Shown here in pieces: positions 9,541-18,810 of a DNA stretch of 64,000 bases (its first letter is position 1; every line of letters begins with the position of its first letter). Made by a program: the position numbers and the translations under genes. The stretch is from Planotetraspora silvatica. GTDB lineage: Bacteria; Actinomycetota; Actinomycetes; Streptosporangiales; Streptosporangiaceae. The notes below the pieces were generated by a model. The model saw only the letters and a list, made by a program, of their open reading frames with translations. It was not told the origin of the DNA and searched no databases. Where the stretch lies: the NCBI RefSeq assembly GCF_016863315.1, contig NZ_BOOQ01000016.1, positions 106,809 through 170,808 on the forward strand. The letters run 5' to 3'.

Positions 9541-11307
9541 GTGTCACCCCTCTCACGTGCCGTGACCGCTGGGAACTCCGTCACGCTCACTTCTCCGGCC
9601 AACCCTCAGAAGGGCGACCGGCTGACCTTCCACTGGACCACGGACGCTCCCGACCCCAAGAACTGGATCGGGATCTACGACGGCGACCGGAAGCCGGGCA
9701 CCGGCACCGCGCCCGTGTGGGCCTACGTCCCCGGAGACTCCGGGGACCTCACTTTGGACACCTCAAAACTGAGCGGCGGGCCGTACACCGCCTACCTGCT
9801 GGCCAAGGACGGCTACGGCATCCTCGCGCAGAGCGCCCCGTTCAGCTTCGCCGGCCCGCAGACCGACACCATCGTGCTCACGTCGCCGACGGCCCCGCTC
9901 GAGGGCGACAAGCTGACTTTCCACTGGACCACCGAAACCCCTGACCCCACCAACTGGATCGGGATCTACGACGGCGGCCGGCAGCCCGGCAACGGCGGCT
10001 CGATCGTGTGGGAGTACACCCCCGGCGCCTCCGGCGACATGACCCTGGACACCTCCGGCCTGAGCGGCGGTCCCTACACCGCCTACCTGCTGGCCAAGGA
10101 CGGCTACGGCATCCTCGCCCGCACCGCCCCGTTCAGCTTCGCCGTCCGCCCGGTCATCCCGCGCCCCTACGCGGTGGTCGACGCCGTCACCGCCGCCCCG
10201 CAGACGGCCGGCTCGGCGGTCTCCGTCCACCTGGGCGGGCTCTGGATCAGGCCGGAGGGCAATGCGGCCGGCTCCGCCGCCTTCCGCCGCATCAGCGGCC
10301 CCTCCTGGTTGTCCGTCACCGCCGGTGGAGACGTCACCGGCACCGCGCCCGCCCTCCCGCTGCGGACGCCGGGGCAACTCGTGGTCGGCGTGCAGGACAG
10401 CGTGGTCGGCAGCGACACCATCAGGGTGCAGGTGCCGGTGCGCGAGGGCAACGACCGGATCCAGGTCAAGATCGCCAGCTTGAACGTCTGGGACGGCGGA
10501 TCGCACGTCGACGGCTTCCTGGAGAAGCTGATGCGCGTCGTGCTCACTCAGGGCCTGGACGTCCTCGCGCTGCAGGAGACCGGCGGCACCGTCGCGCAGG
10601 CGCTCGCCAAGGCGCTGGGCTGGCAGTCCTACCAGAGCGGCGGCAGCCTCGGCATCGTCAGCCGCTACCCGCTCGGCTCCGTCGTGGCCCCCACGGCCAC
10701 CCTGCCCGCCGCCGCGGTCACGGTCACCCTGCCCGGCCGCCGCACGATCCGGCTGTGGACGGCCCAGCTCGACGAGGCCGACTACGGCCCGTACGCGTTG
10801 TCGTCCGGCAAGACGGCGGCGCAGGTGGAGGCCGCGGAGAAGCTGACGCTCCGCTACAAGCAGGTTCAGGCCCTGGTGGCCGCGATGAAGCACGACCTCG
10901 CCTCCGACGTCCCGGTCGTCCTCGCGGCGGGCCTCGCCTCGCCGTCCCACCTGGACTGGACGTCCCGTACGGCTTCCGCCCACGGGGGTGTGGGCAAGCT
11001 CCGCTGGCCCGTCACGGACGCGCTCCAGCAGGCGGGCCTGACCGACGCCTTCCGTGACGCGAACTCGAACCCCGCGAAGGCCCCCGGCATCACCTGGTCG
11101 CCGGTGCGGCCGACCAACGAAGGCGGGAAGGCGGAACCGCAGGACCGCGTCGACCAGGTCCAGTACCGGGGATCGCTCAAGGTCGTCGAGGCCCACTCGT
11201 TGTTCACCGGCTGGCCGCAGCCCGTGCCCGGAACCGCCGCGAACGGCTGGCCGTCCGACCACGCCGCCGCCGTCGTCACCTTCTCCCTCAACGCCGCACG
11301 CGGCTGA
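9541..11307 (+). CDS. EEP-fold protein with duplicated N-terminal domain, catalytic motifs degraded
   Basis: The 588 residues begin with two tandem copies of about 95 residues, each with NWIGIYDG and LSGGPYTAYLLAKDGYGIL, followed by an Ig-like linker domain and a C-terminal exonuclease/endonuclease/phosphatase domain from about residue 308. Expected EEP motifs are only partly kept. IASLNVWD, LALQETGG and the final SDHAAAV are present. The strand that should read NTHLD is TAQLD, and the GDFN motif is replaced by AAGLASPSHLDW, losing the catalytic His, Asp and Asn. A binding rather than hydrolytic role is possible. The GTG at 9541 has GAGAGGA upstream. No signal peptide is seen. It ends 23 bases before phospholipase C. 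Confidence 0.75.
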   Translation: MSPLSRAVTAGNSVTLTSPANPQKGDRLTFHWTTDAPDPKNWIGIYDGDRKPGTGTAPVWAYVPGDSGDLTLDTSKLSGGPYTAYLLAKDGYGILAQSAPFSFAGPQTDTIVLTSPTAPLEGDKLTFHWTTETPDPTNWIGIYDGGRQPGNGGSIVWEYTPGASGDMTLDTSGLSGGPYTAYLLAKDGYGILARTAPFSFAVRPVIPRPYAVVDAVTAAPQTAGSAVSVHLGGLWIRPEGNAAGSAAFRRISGPSWLSVTAGGDVTGTAPALPLRTPGQLVVGVQDSVVGSDTIRVQVPVREGNDRIQVKIASLNVWDGGSHVDGFLEKLMRVVLTQGLDVLALQETGGTVAQALAKALGWQSYQSGGSLGIVSRYPLGSVVAPTATLPAAAVTVTLPGRRTIRLWTAQLDEADYGPYALSSGKTAAQVEAAEKLTLRYKQVQALVAAMKHDLASDVPVVLAAGLASPSHLDWTSRTASAHGGVGKLRWPVTDALQQAGLTDAFRDANSNPAKAPGITWSPVRPTNEGGKAEPQDRVDQVQYRGSLKVVEAHSLFTGWPQPVPGTAANGWPSDHAAAVVTFSLNAARG

Positions 11308-11330
11308 CCGACCTAAGGAAATATCCCCAA

Positions 11331-13313
11331 ATGAGTGACATCAGTCGTCGCGCCTTCATCGGCGCCACCGCGGCGGCCGGAGCGGTGGCGGCCCTGCCCG
11401 CCATGACGGGCACGGCCGAAGCCTCCGACCACGGACACGACCACGGAAGCATCGCCGACGTGAAGCACGTCGTGATCCTGATGCAGGAGAACCGCAGCTT
11501 CGACCACTACTTCGGCACCCTGAGCGGGGCGCGGGGCTTCGGCGACCGTCAGGCGCTGGTCTTCCCCAACGGTGATTCGGTGTTCCAGCAGCCCGACCGC
11601 GGGCGTCCGGAGGGGCATCTGCTGCCTTTCCGGATGGACACCACCAAGTACAACGCGCAGAACGCGGGCGGCCTGCCGCACGACTGGGACACCGGTCACA
11701 CGGCCGTCGACGGCGGCGCCATGGACAAGTGGGTCAACGCCAAGGGCGAGCGGACCATGGGGTACTTCACGCGTGAGGACATCCCCTACCAGTACGCGCT
11801 GGCCGACGCCTTCACCTTGGCCGACGGCTACTTCTGCTCCCTGAACGGGCCCACCGACCCCAACCGGCTCTACCTGTGGACCGGCACGGCCGGCCCCGGC
11901 GTGGACGGCACTACCGGCCCTTGGACCGACAACACGCCGGTCACGGACAACCCGGTGGCCGACTGGACGACGTACGCCGAGCGGCTGGAGGAGGCCGGCG
12001 TCACCTGGCGCGTCTACCACAACCCGGACGGCTCCGACGACCGCAACGGCGACTACGACGACAACGCCCTGTCGTACTTCAAGCAGTTCCACGCGTTCCC
12101 GAAGGACGACCCGCGGTACATCAACGCGATGACGAAGTTCGACCTGACGGCGTTCGACCAGCACTGCAAGGACGGCACCCTGCCCACGGTCTCGTGGCTG
12201 GTGGCGCCGTACCTGTTCTGCGAGCACCCGGCGGCCAGCCCCGACTACGGCGCCCACTGGGTGAACACCGCGCTGCAGTCGCTGTTCTCCAACCCCGACG
12301 TGTGGAAGCACACCGTCTTCCTGCTGATGTACGACGAGAACGACGGGTACTTCGACCACGTCATCCCGCCGTTCCCCGAGCCGGGCACGCCGGACGAGTT
12401 CGCCGGGGGCAAGTCGATCGGGCTCGGCAGCCGGGTCCCGCTGTGGGCCGTCTCGCCGTGGTCGCGCGGCGGCTGGGTCAACTCCCAGGTCTTCGACCAC
12501 ACGTCGGTGCTGCGCTTCCTCGAGCACGTCACCGGCGTGAAGGAGCCGAACATCTCCGACTGGCGGCGCACGGTCTGCGGCGACCTCACGAGCTGCTTCG
12601 ACTTCACCAGGCCGGACTACAGCATCCCCCGGCTGCCCGACACGGTGGCGCTGATGGCCAAGGCCGACGCGAACAACTCGCTGCCCGGGGTGAAGGTTCC
12701 GGCGGCCGGCCAGCAGGCCATGGCCGTACAGGAGCCGGGGGACCGTCCGCACCGCCCGCTGCCCTACCAGCCCTGGGCGGACGTCTCGGTGGACCGGGAG
12801 AGCGGCAAGGTCACCTGCAAGCTGACCAACAGCGGCACGGTCGGCTTCCACTTCACGGTGCTCCCGAACATCGCGCTGCCCTTCGTCGGCACGCCGTTCA
12901 CGGTCCCGCCGCGCTCGTCGCGCACCTACGTGTGGGACACCACGAAGACCGACGGCCGGTACGACTTCACCGTGCAGGGGGCCGACGGCTTCGTCCGGCG
13001 CTTCTCCGGCACGGTCGTGCGGGACGGTCAGGACGACGTGGCGGTGCCGTCCGTGGAGGCGAAGCTGCGGCACATGGGGCGCCCGGAGAAGGCCTCGATC
13101 GAGCTGAATCTGGTCAACGACGGCGGCACCGAGGTCGCCTTCACGATCACGCCGAACGACTTCGCCGGCAAGGCGCAGACGGTCTGGGTCGGGCCCGGCC
13201 GGCACACCGAGACGACGTGGCGGACCGATGACGGCCGGTACGACTTCACCGTCACCGCGAGCACCGGCACCCGCTTCGCCCAGCGCTACGCGGGCACCGT
13301 GCACCAGGTCTGA
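11331..13313 (+). CDS. plcC: phosphocholine-specific phospholipase C, Tat-exported
   Basis: This 660-residue protein begins with a twin-arginine signal (SRRAFIGATAAAG at residues 4-17, likely cut near AEA). The phosphoesterase domain has VKHVVILMQENRSFDHYFGTL near residue 45, LNGPTDPNR, and LMYDENDGYFDHV. Two copies of a DUF756-like domain lie at the C-terminus, each ending in GRYDFTV. This is the layout of acid-phosphatase-superfamily phospholipases that split phosphatidylcholine or sphingomyelin. The signal implies action outside the membrane, after folding in the cytoplasm. It directly follows the phosphatase-fold gene and is closed by a strong terminator. The symbol is a family name, not proof of orthology. 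Confidence 0.9.
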   Translation: MSDISRRAFIGATAAAGAVAALPAMTGTAEASDHGHDHGSIADVKHVVILMQENRSFDHYFGTLSGARGFGDRQALVFPNGDSVFQQPDRGRPEGHLLPFRMDTTKYNAQNAGGLPHDWDTGHTAVDGGAMDKWVNAKGERTMGYFTREDIPYQYALADAFTLADGYFCSLNGPTDPNRLYLWTGTAGPGVDGTTGPWTDNTPVTDNPVADWTTYAERLEEAGVTWRVYHNPDGSDDRNGDYDDNALSYFKQFHAFPKDDPRYINAMTKFDLTAFDQHCKDGTLPTVSWLVAPYLFCEHPAASPDYGAHWVNTALQSLFSNPDVWKHTVFLLMYDENDGYFDHVIPPFPEPGTPDEFAGGKSIGLGSRVPLWAVSPWSRGGWVNSQVFDHTSVLRFLEHVTGVKEPNISDWRRTVCGDLTSCFDFTRPDYSIPRLPDTVALMAKADANNSLPGVKVPAAGQQAMAVQEPGDRPHRPLPYQPWADVSVDRESGKVTCKLTNSGTVGFHFTVLPNIALPFVGTPFTVPPRSSRTYVWDTTKTDGRYDFTVQGADGFVRRFSGTVVRDGQDDVAVPSVEAKLRHMGRPEKASIELNLVNDGGTEVAFTITPNDFAGKAQTVWVGPGRHTETTWRTDDGRYDFTVTASTGTRFAQRYAGTVHQV

Positions 13314-13340
13314 CCGTCCATCGGTCTGACCGTACGGCAG

Positions 13341-13381
13341 GCGGGACCGGGCGCGGTGGCCGACACCGTGCCCGGTCCCGC
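13341..13381. terminator. very strong hairpin terminator
   Basis: An 18-base-pair stem (13341-13358 with 13364-13381, one G-T pair) closes on a 5-base loop. The outer arms are GCGGGACCGGGC and GCCCGGTCCCGC. It follows phospholipase C, and the minus-strand SGNH gene ends at 13459 on the other side. Confidence 0.8.
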
Positions 13382-13458
13382 TCGTCATGGGCGGGACCGC
13401 GGTGGGGGACGTGCCGCATGCGATCGGCACGGTCCTCGGTGGTCACGGGACGAGGTTT

Positions 13459-14562
13459 CTAGAGGGCGAGGGTTTCCAGGTCTACGGCGTCGGCCATGGC
13501 TTGGGCGCCCTTGTCGTTGAGGTGCATGCCGTCACCGCTGTCCAGGGCGGGGTGGATGTAGTCGGGGTCTTCGGGGTCCGCGACAGCTCGGGCCACATCG
13601 AAGACGGCGTCGAAAGTGCCGGTGGTACGGATCCAGTCGTTCACCTCGCGTCGAGCCGCGAGGGCCGCAGGGGTACTGAACCCGGGGGAGCCGGCGCCCG
13701 CGAAGGGGCCGATGGTGGCGGCGAGGATCTTCAGGTCGGCCTGGTGAGCGCGGTGGGCCAGGGCCTTGAAGCCTTCGATGAGGGCGTCGGAGCTGGTGGG
13801 AGGCTCGCCGGTCATGCCGGGGAGGACGAGGTCGTTTATGCCGAAGTGCACCAGGACGTGGGTCAGGCCGGGAATCGAGAGAACGTCGCGGTCGAAGCGC
13901 GCCAGCGCGTGCTCGCCGACCTCGTTCCTGAGGAGGCGGTTTCCGGCGATGCCCTGGTTGACGACCCATCCCCGCTTCAGGCGCCGGTTGAGGAAGTCGA
14001 CGGAGCGGTTGTTCGCGCCGGTCGTCGTGCCGACCCCTTCGAACCAGGAGTCTCCGAACGCCACGGCGATCGCGGTGTCGTCCGGGGTGAGCACGTCGAC
14101 GCCTGAGACGTAGAACCTGGCTTCCACCTGCTCAGCCTCGGGCAGTAGGGGAGACGTGACGCGGTTGCCACCGACGATGTGAGCGGTCTCCATCGGCATG
14201 TGGGAATAGGCGGCCGGACCTGTCTTCTCAGGGAGATAAAGGCTGAGGACCAGGTCGTCGCCGGAGGCGATGGACAGATCCGCCGGATCACTGACGGCCT
14301 CTGCTCCCGGCGGGATGGTGAGCCTCTCGGCGCCGTCGAAGGCGAGGGCGGCCAACCCGTGCTCGGTGGCGGCCGTCGCGGCGGCGATCGTCAAGGGGGT
14401 GCGGCCGTAGCGGTTCGTCAGGCGTACGCGGAGAAGTTCTCCTCCGCCGGCCATGTGGAGCACCTGGCGCACCGTCTGGTCGGCGAAGCCGCGCGGTCGG
14501 GTGAACTGGATCCGCCCGTAGGGACTGATCACTGCGGTGCGGAAGCCGGCGGTCCAAATCAT
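13459..14562 (-). CDS. SGNH/GDSL-type hydrolase
   Basis: This 367-residue protein is an SGNH esterase. The C-terminal half has block I FGDSWFEGVG (nucleophile Ser), block II GIAGNRLL, block III HFGINDL and block V DGMHLN with the His. The N-terminal 160 residues form a beta-rich domain like that in plant-pectin and xylan acetylesterases. The ATG at 14562 was chosen because the preceding 23 residues of the longer reading frame do not look like protein. There is no clear signal peptide. It follows the TetR gene by 40 bases on the same strand, so the regulator probably controls it. The substrate is unknown. Confidence 0.87.
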   Translation of the reverse strand: MIWTAGFRTAVISPYGRIQFTRPRGFADQTVRQVLHMAGGGELLRVRLTNRYGRTPLTIAAATAATEHGLAALAFDGAERLTIPPGAEAVSDPADLSIASGDDLVLSLYLPEKTGPAAYSHMPMETAHIVGGNRVTSPLLPEAEQVEARFYVSGVDVLTPDDTAIAVAFGDSWFEGVGTTTGANNRSVDFLNRRLKRGWVVNQGIAGNRLLRNEVGEHALARFDRDVLSIPGLTHVLVHFGINDLVLPGMTGEPPTSSDALIEGFKALAHRAHQADLKILAATIGPFAGAGSPGFSTPAALAARREVNDWIRTTGTFDAVFDVARAVADPEDPDYIHPALDSGDGMHLNDKGAQAMADAVDLETLAL

Positions 14563-14602
14563 GCTCGCTGCTCTTTCATCCTCGCGTGAGTTGTGGAGGT
14601 TC

Positions 14603-15229
14603 TCACCGGCGAGTCGCGGGGCTCGCACCATGGAGTCCCAGCATCAAGCGGAGTTGGGCCAGCAGAACTCCACGGTAGTCGGCGGGCGCCGGCGTGGGAT
14701 GGTGGAGGACCCGGGAGATGACGGCGCCGGTCAGGGCGGACAGCAGGAAGTCCGTCACGTCGTCGGGTCCACGGGTGAGGGTGAATTCGCCCTGCTCACC
14801 GCCTTCCCTCACGGCGGTGAGAAAGGGCGCCCGGTAGCGCTGTTGCACTGTCGTGCTGTACGCGTGAAGTTCGTCGTCCCGCATTGCGGACCGCCAGAAT
14901 TCGACGAGCATCCGACGCGTGCGATCGGAATTATCCAGGCTCCGATCGATCATGGCGACCAGCCGCTCCCATGGATCACGTTCGGCGGCGGCCACTGCTT
15001 CCAGGGCTGCCACCTCCCGATCGACGGAAAGGCCCATGGCCTCGATGACCATGTCCTCACGCGAACCGAAGTAATTCTGCAGCGTGCTGATCGCGACACC
15101 GCTGGCAGCCGACACGTCGGCGAAACGGGTGTTCTCATAGCCGCGTTCGGCGAGCACATCTGTTACGGCATCCAGGACGAGAGTCCGTTTCTCCCCGCCC
15201 GCACGCCGTTTCCGATTCGCTATAGGCAT
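14603..15229 (-). CDS. TetR-family regulator
   Basis: This 208-residue protein has a typical TetR helix-turn-helix: LVLDAVTDVLAERGYENTRFADVSAASGVAISTLQNYFGSREDM, given here only to mark its span at about residues 17-60. An all-alpha ligand domain follows. It is the first gene of a two-gene unit with the SGNH hydrolase. A lipid, ester or small aromatic inducer would fit, but nothing in the sequence shows the ligand. Confidence 0.88.
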   Translation of the reverse strand: MPIANRKRRAGGEKRTLVLDAVTDVLAERGYENTRFADVSAASGVAISTLQNYFGSREDMVIEAMGLSVDREVAALEAVAAAERDPWERLVAMIDRSLDNSDRTRRMLVEFWRSAMRDDELHAYSTTVQQRYRAPFLTAVREGGEQGEFTLTRGPDDVTDFLLSALTGAVISRVLHHPTPAPADYRGVLLAQLRLMLGLHGASPATRR

Positions 15230-15288
15230 GGCCGTACCATACTTTCATGCCTGGTGGCGGTCAAAACCCGTGGGTGGGCGTTCCACGG

Positions 15289-16671
15289 CTATGCCAGGGG
15301 CGGGATGTTGTGGTTGTAACGGAACACGTTGCGCGGGTCGTACGTGGTCTTCGCCGCCTGCAGCCGCTCATAGGTCGCCTCGTCGTACGCCAGCCGTACG
15401 CTCTCGATGGAGGCGTCGGCCGGCGAGAGGTAACTGGGGTGCTTCCGGCCACCTCCAGACGCGGCGAGCCTGTCGATCAGTTCCAGGCCCATGTCCTTGC
15501 GGCCGCCCTCATCGCCGGGCGCGACCGCTGTCAACGCGAACGCGGCGTAAGCTGCGTCACGCCGTCCCACCGCGTTGGCCCACTCCGGAGCCAACGCGAG
15601 CGCGCCGCCGAGATGCGTCAGGTTGACCATGGTGATGTCCGAGCCGGAATCCGGTCCGGCGACCTCCAGGATCGTTTCCATGGCTGACGGGGACCATGCG
15701 TCGAGCACGGCGAAATGCTCCACGGCGGCGCCCGGTTCGGTCGGATCATTGGTGATGGAAGCGATGTGCGCGGCGGGCATCATGGTCATGGTGTCGGCGA
15801 GTACCGGCGCGGCCGCCCGCAACGGGCCGACCAGTGTTTCGCCGTCGTGTGCCGAGCCCAGGTAGGAGATCCGTACGGAGACGGTGAGCCTTCCGCGCAT
15901 GAAGTCGGGAATGAACGGCAGGTCGGGCGCGCGCAGGAAGACGATCGACGAAGTCAGATCGTCGGGCGCCGTGGCAGTGAACCGCTGGTAGGCCTGGAGC
16001 ACGGCTCGTGCGTTCTCACCCGGGAAGTGCAGCGCCCCGGCGTACAGTTCCGTCACAGGGAACAGGCTGAACTCCATCGCGGTGACGACGCCGAAGTTGC
16101 CCTTCCCGCCACGCAGGGCGAAGAACAACTCCGCGTCGGAATGCGGTGTGACATGGCGGAGCCGGCCATCCGCGGTCACGACGTCGATCGCCAGGACATG
16201 GTCGGCCGCGTAGCCCAAGGCCCGCCCCAGTGCGATGCTCACCCCGCCGCCGAGCGTGTAACCGACGACACCGACCTGCGGTGAGGAGCCGGCGAGGGGC
16301 GCGAGTCCGACCTTGGCGGCCTCTTGCACCACCTGACCCCAGCGGACGCCGGCTTCGACCCGGGCGGTCTTCGCCGCACTGTCGATGCTCACCTCCGTCA
16401 TGCGACGTGTGGTGATCATGACGGCTTCACCGGGAACGGACACAGAAGGACCGTGCCCGGTGTTGAGGACCGCGACGGGGAGATCCTGATCCCTGGCGAA
16501 GTTCACCGCCGCCTGGACGTCCGCGACGTCGGTGGCGCCGATGATCACGCGCGGGCGATGAGCGACGGTCATGTTGAACACCGACACCTCGTCGGCGAAA
16601 CCGTCGTCTTCCGGGAAGAGGACGGGCCCTTTGACGGATGAGAGCAGCGGGGAACTCGAATGGAGGGGCAT
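15289..16671 (-). CDS. FAD-linked oxidoreductase, berberine-bridge type
   Basis: This 460-residue protein has the PCMH/FAD_binding_4 domain: an opening HRPRVIIGATDVADVQAAVNFA, the flavin loop LNTGHGPSVS whose His can carry FAD covalently, and GYTLGGGVSIALGRALG. The C-terminal BBE segment ends YDPRNVFRYNHNIPPL. These enzymes oxidise alcohols, sugars or polyketide-like substrates. The Cys that forms the second flavin link in bicovalent members is not evident. The ATG at 16671 was preferred to a frame extending to 16785. It is codirectional with, but 60 bases from, the TetR gene. Confidence 0.87.
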   Translation of the reverse strand: MPLHSSSPLLSSVKGPVLFPEDDGFADEVSVFNMTVAHRPRVIIGATDVADVQAAVNFARDQDLPVAVLNTGHGPSVSVPGEAVMITTRRMTEVSIDSAAKTARVEAGVRWGQVVQEAAKVGLAPLAGSSPQVGVVGYTLGGGVSIALGRALGYAADHVLAIDVVTADGRLRHVTPHSDAELFFALRGGKGNFGVVTAMEFSLFPVTELYAGALHFPGENARAVLQAYQRFTATAPDDLTSSIVFLRAPDLPFIPDFMRGRLTVSVRISYLGSAHDGETLVGPLRAAAPVLADTMTMMPAAHIASITNDPTEPGAAVEHFAVLDAWSPSAMETILEVAGPDSGSDITMVNLTHLGGALALAPEWANAVGRRDAAYAAFALTAVAPGDEGGRKDMGLELIDRLAASGGGRKHPSYLSPADASIESVRLAYDEATYERLQAAKTTYDPRNVFRYNHNIPPLA

Positions 16672-16939
16672 GGCGATGTCTTTCTGATCTTGTCTTGCGG
16701 GAGCCGGTGCGAGCCGGGTGCCGATGACCAAAGGCGGGTCGGAGGCAGTCGTCTGTTGCCCGGCAGATGTGTGGGGGCCCGGCATGCGATCTGCGGTCCT
16801 TGTCGACCGCCCTGTGTTGTGTTCCAGCCGACCGCTACACGATCAGCATAACAATACGGTACCACGATACCGATTTTGCGTGCGTCCTCAACCCCGGACC
16901 GGTACGTCGGGGGACAGTGCCACCGTGAGGCGGTAACGG

Positions 16940-17392
16940 TCACTTCGTCCTGGTCTGGCGTTCGGCGACCAGTTGGAACACGCGCTTGAACTCCGCGTAC
17001 GCCTCCTCGCCGACCGCCCGTGCGTGCTCGGCCTCCATCTCCACGAGGATGGCGTCCGACTTCACCATGTGATCGCGGCCCAGCTCGGTGGGCACGATGA
17101 GTTTGGCCCTGCGGTCGGCGGGATCCGGCTGTCGCTCCACGTACCCGAGCGCCACGAGTTCGTCCACCAGGGTGCCGATCACCTGCTTGTGCTGGCCCGA
17201 CTGTGCGGCCAGGTCGGAGGCCCGGCTGCCCTCCACGTCCAGGTAGGCCAGCACGGCCCCGTGCCGCGGCCTGACCTGTGAGTGCCCCGTCTCCGACAGC
17301 CGAGAGAACAGCTCCTTCTGCACGCTGAACAGCGTCCGGCTGGACAGGATCCCCAGGTCGGGCACCTCACGCTTGCGCTCGCTCCTACGCAC
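16940..17392 (-). CDS. MarR-family regulator
   Basis: This 150-residue protein has a MarR winged helix: RHGAVLAYLDVEGSRASDLAAQS, the recognition helix HKQVIGTLVDELVALGYVER, and the wing DPADRRAKLIVPT. It is divergent from the ABM/NmrA pair with only 62 bases between the starts. That space holds a palindrome and a direct repeat, so it probably represses both directions. Confidence 0.88.
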   Translation of the reverse strand: MRRSERKREVPDLGILSSRTLFSVQKELFSRLSETGHSQVRPRHGAVLAYLDVEGSRASDLAAQSGQHKQVIGTLVDELVALGYVERQPDPADRRAKLIVPTELGRDHMVKSDAILVEMEAEHARAVGEEAYAEFKRVFQLVAERQTRTK

Positions 17393-17406
17393 TGCACTCC
17401 TCGCAT

Positions 17407-17436
17407 TTAGTCACTAATTTTGACCGTCACTAATTC
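17407..17436. promoter_or_regulatory. candidate MarR operators, repeated TCACTAATT
   Basis: A perfect palindrome TTAGTCACTAA lies at 17407-17417. The ten bases GTCACTAATT occur at 17410 and again at 17426, one and a half helical turns apart. The site is in the 62-base divergent promoter. Confidence 0.55.
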
Positions 17437-17454
17437 TTACTATATCGTCATGGC

Positions 17455-17742
17455 ATGACGACGACAGTGGAAATCACCAGGTTCCGCGTCTCTCCCGAGC
17501 ACGCGGCGGACCTTCTGGCCGCCCGTGGCGGGATGGTCGCGGACTTCCAGGCCGATCGGGACGGGTTCCTCGGCGCCCAGCTCGTTCAACTGCCCGACGG
17601 CGAATGGCTGGACATCGTGGAGTGGCGCTCGCCGGCCGACTTCGCGGCCTCCCGCACCAAGGGCGGCAATCTGCCGGGAATCCAGGCCTTTTTCGCCTTG
17701 ATCGACGAACTCGTTTCCACGGAAGAGGGGACATTGCGATGA
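17455..17742 (+). CDS. ABM-domain (antibiotic biosynthesis monooxygenase-like) protein
   Basis: This 95-residue protein is a single ferredoxin-like ABM domain: the strand VEITRFRVSPEHAADLLAAR, the helix with FQADRDGFLGAQLVQL, and the strand EWLDIVEWRSPADFAAS. Members dimerise and can be cofactor-free monooxygenases or small-molecule binding proteins. The stop overlaps the start of the NmrA-like reductase by 4 bases, so the two are co-translated. Both face a MarR regulator, which suggests a response to a reactive organic compound. Confidence 0.8.
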   Translation: MTTTVEITRFRVSPEHAADLLAARGGMVADFQADRDGFLGAQLVQLPDGEWLDIVEWRSPADFAASRTKGGNLPGIQAFFALIDELVSTEEGTLR

Positions 17743-18575
17743 CCATCCTGATCACCGGTGCCAACGGCACCGTCTCCAAAGAGGTACTGCGCTCGCTGCG
17801 GGGCACGGCGGACCTTCGCCTGCTGGTACGTGACAGGGCCAAGGCGCCGTCAGGTGTCGAGGTGGCGGTCGGCGACCTCCACCACCCGGAGACTTTGGAC
17901 CAGGCGTTCGAGGGCGTGGACACGGTGTGGCAGCTGACCGCCATGGGCCCGGACTCCACGCACGCCAGCAGCAACGCACTCTGGGCGGCCAAGAAGGCGG
18001 GCGTGCGGCACATCGTCCGCATGTCGGCCATCGGCGCGGGGCACGACGCGCCGACCCGCAACGGCCGGCTGCACGCCCTCTCGGACATCGAGCTCGCGGC
18101 CTCGGGGCTCGGCTGGACCGTCGTCCGCCCGGCGTTCTTCATGCAGAACATTCTCGGCTCGGTCGACGGCGGCACCTTCTACGGTGCTCCGGGCGAGGGC
18201 CGGATCGGCATGATCGACGTGCGGGACATCGCCGACTTCGCCGCCGTCGTGCTCCGTGACCCCGCGCGCCACCAGGGGGAAACCTACACGGTCACCGGAC
18301 CGGAGGCGATCAGACTCAGGGACATGACGGACACGCTGTCGGAGGTGTACGGCAGGCCGATCACCTACCAGCCGATGAGCCCGGACGACGCCTACCCCGT
18401 GCTGCTGAAGGCCGGGATGAAGGAGTGGGACGCGGAGGTCACCCGGGAGTACCTGAAGGCCTACGACGCGGGCTGGGGCGACTACACCACGCCCACGTAC
18501 ACCGCCGTGACGGGCCGTCCGGGCACGACGTTCGCCCAGTTCGCCCGCGACTACGCCGACCAGATCGGCGGATGA
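17739..18575 (+). CDS. NmrA-like NAD(P)-binding reductase
   Basis: This 278-residue protein is an atypical SDR. The Rossmann motif TGANGTVSKEVL is at residues 6-17, then RLLVRDRAKAPSG, and the segment WQLTAMGPDSTHASSNALWAAKKAGVRHIVRMSAIGAG. It lacks a YxxxK catalytic pair, as in NmrA, HSCARG and quinone-oxidoreductase-like members. It therefore may sense or reduce quinones with NADPH. The start overlaps the ABM gene. A hairpin follows immediately. Confidence 0.87.
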   Translation: MTILITGANGTVSKEVLRSLRGTADLRLLVRDRAKAPSGVEVAVGDLHHPETLDQAFEGVDTVWQLTAMGPDSTHASSNALWAAKKAGVRHIVRMSAIGAGHDAPTRNGRLHALSDIELAASGLGWTVVRPAFFMQNILGSVDGGTFYGAPGEGRIGMIDVRDIADFAAVVLRDPARHQGETYTVTGPEAIRLRDMTDTLSEVYGRPITYQPMSPDDAYPVLLKAGMKEWDAEVTREYLKAYDAGWGDYTTPTYTAVTGRPGTTFAQFARDYADQIGG

Positions 18576-18585
18576 GGCCGCACCA

Positions 18586-18607
18586 CCGGCCCGGTCTTCC
18601 GGGCCGG
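18586..18607 (+). terminator. hairpin terminator after NmrA-like gene
   Basis: CCGGCCCGG and CCGGGCCGG form a perfect 9-base-pair stem around TCTT, 11 bases after the stop. Confidence 0.7.
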
Positions 18608-18810
18608 CCGCACCGGCCCGCCACGTCGTAGCGGGCAGAGGTGAAGGCTGAGACGCCGGCGTGGATGCCTGCCGCGGAGACGGCGGTGCAGGACGGGGAC
18701 GGGCACGCCGTCCAGGGCGAAACCAATCGTCATCGCGACGTAGCGTTCGATTTCCACTCAGTCCAAACCGCTAGGCTTTCGACGGGCCACAGCGCGTGGG
18801 GAGATCAGCC

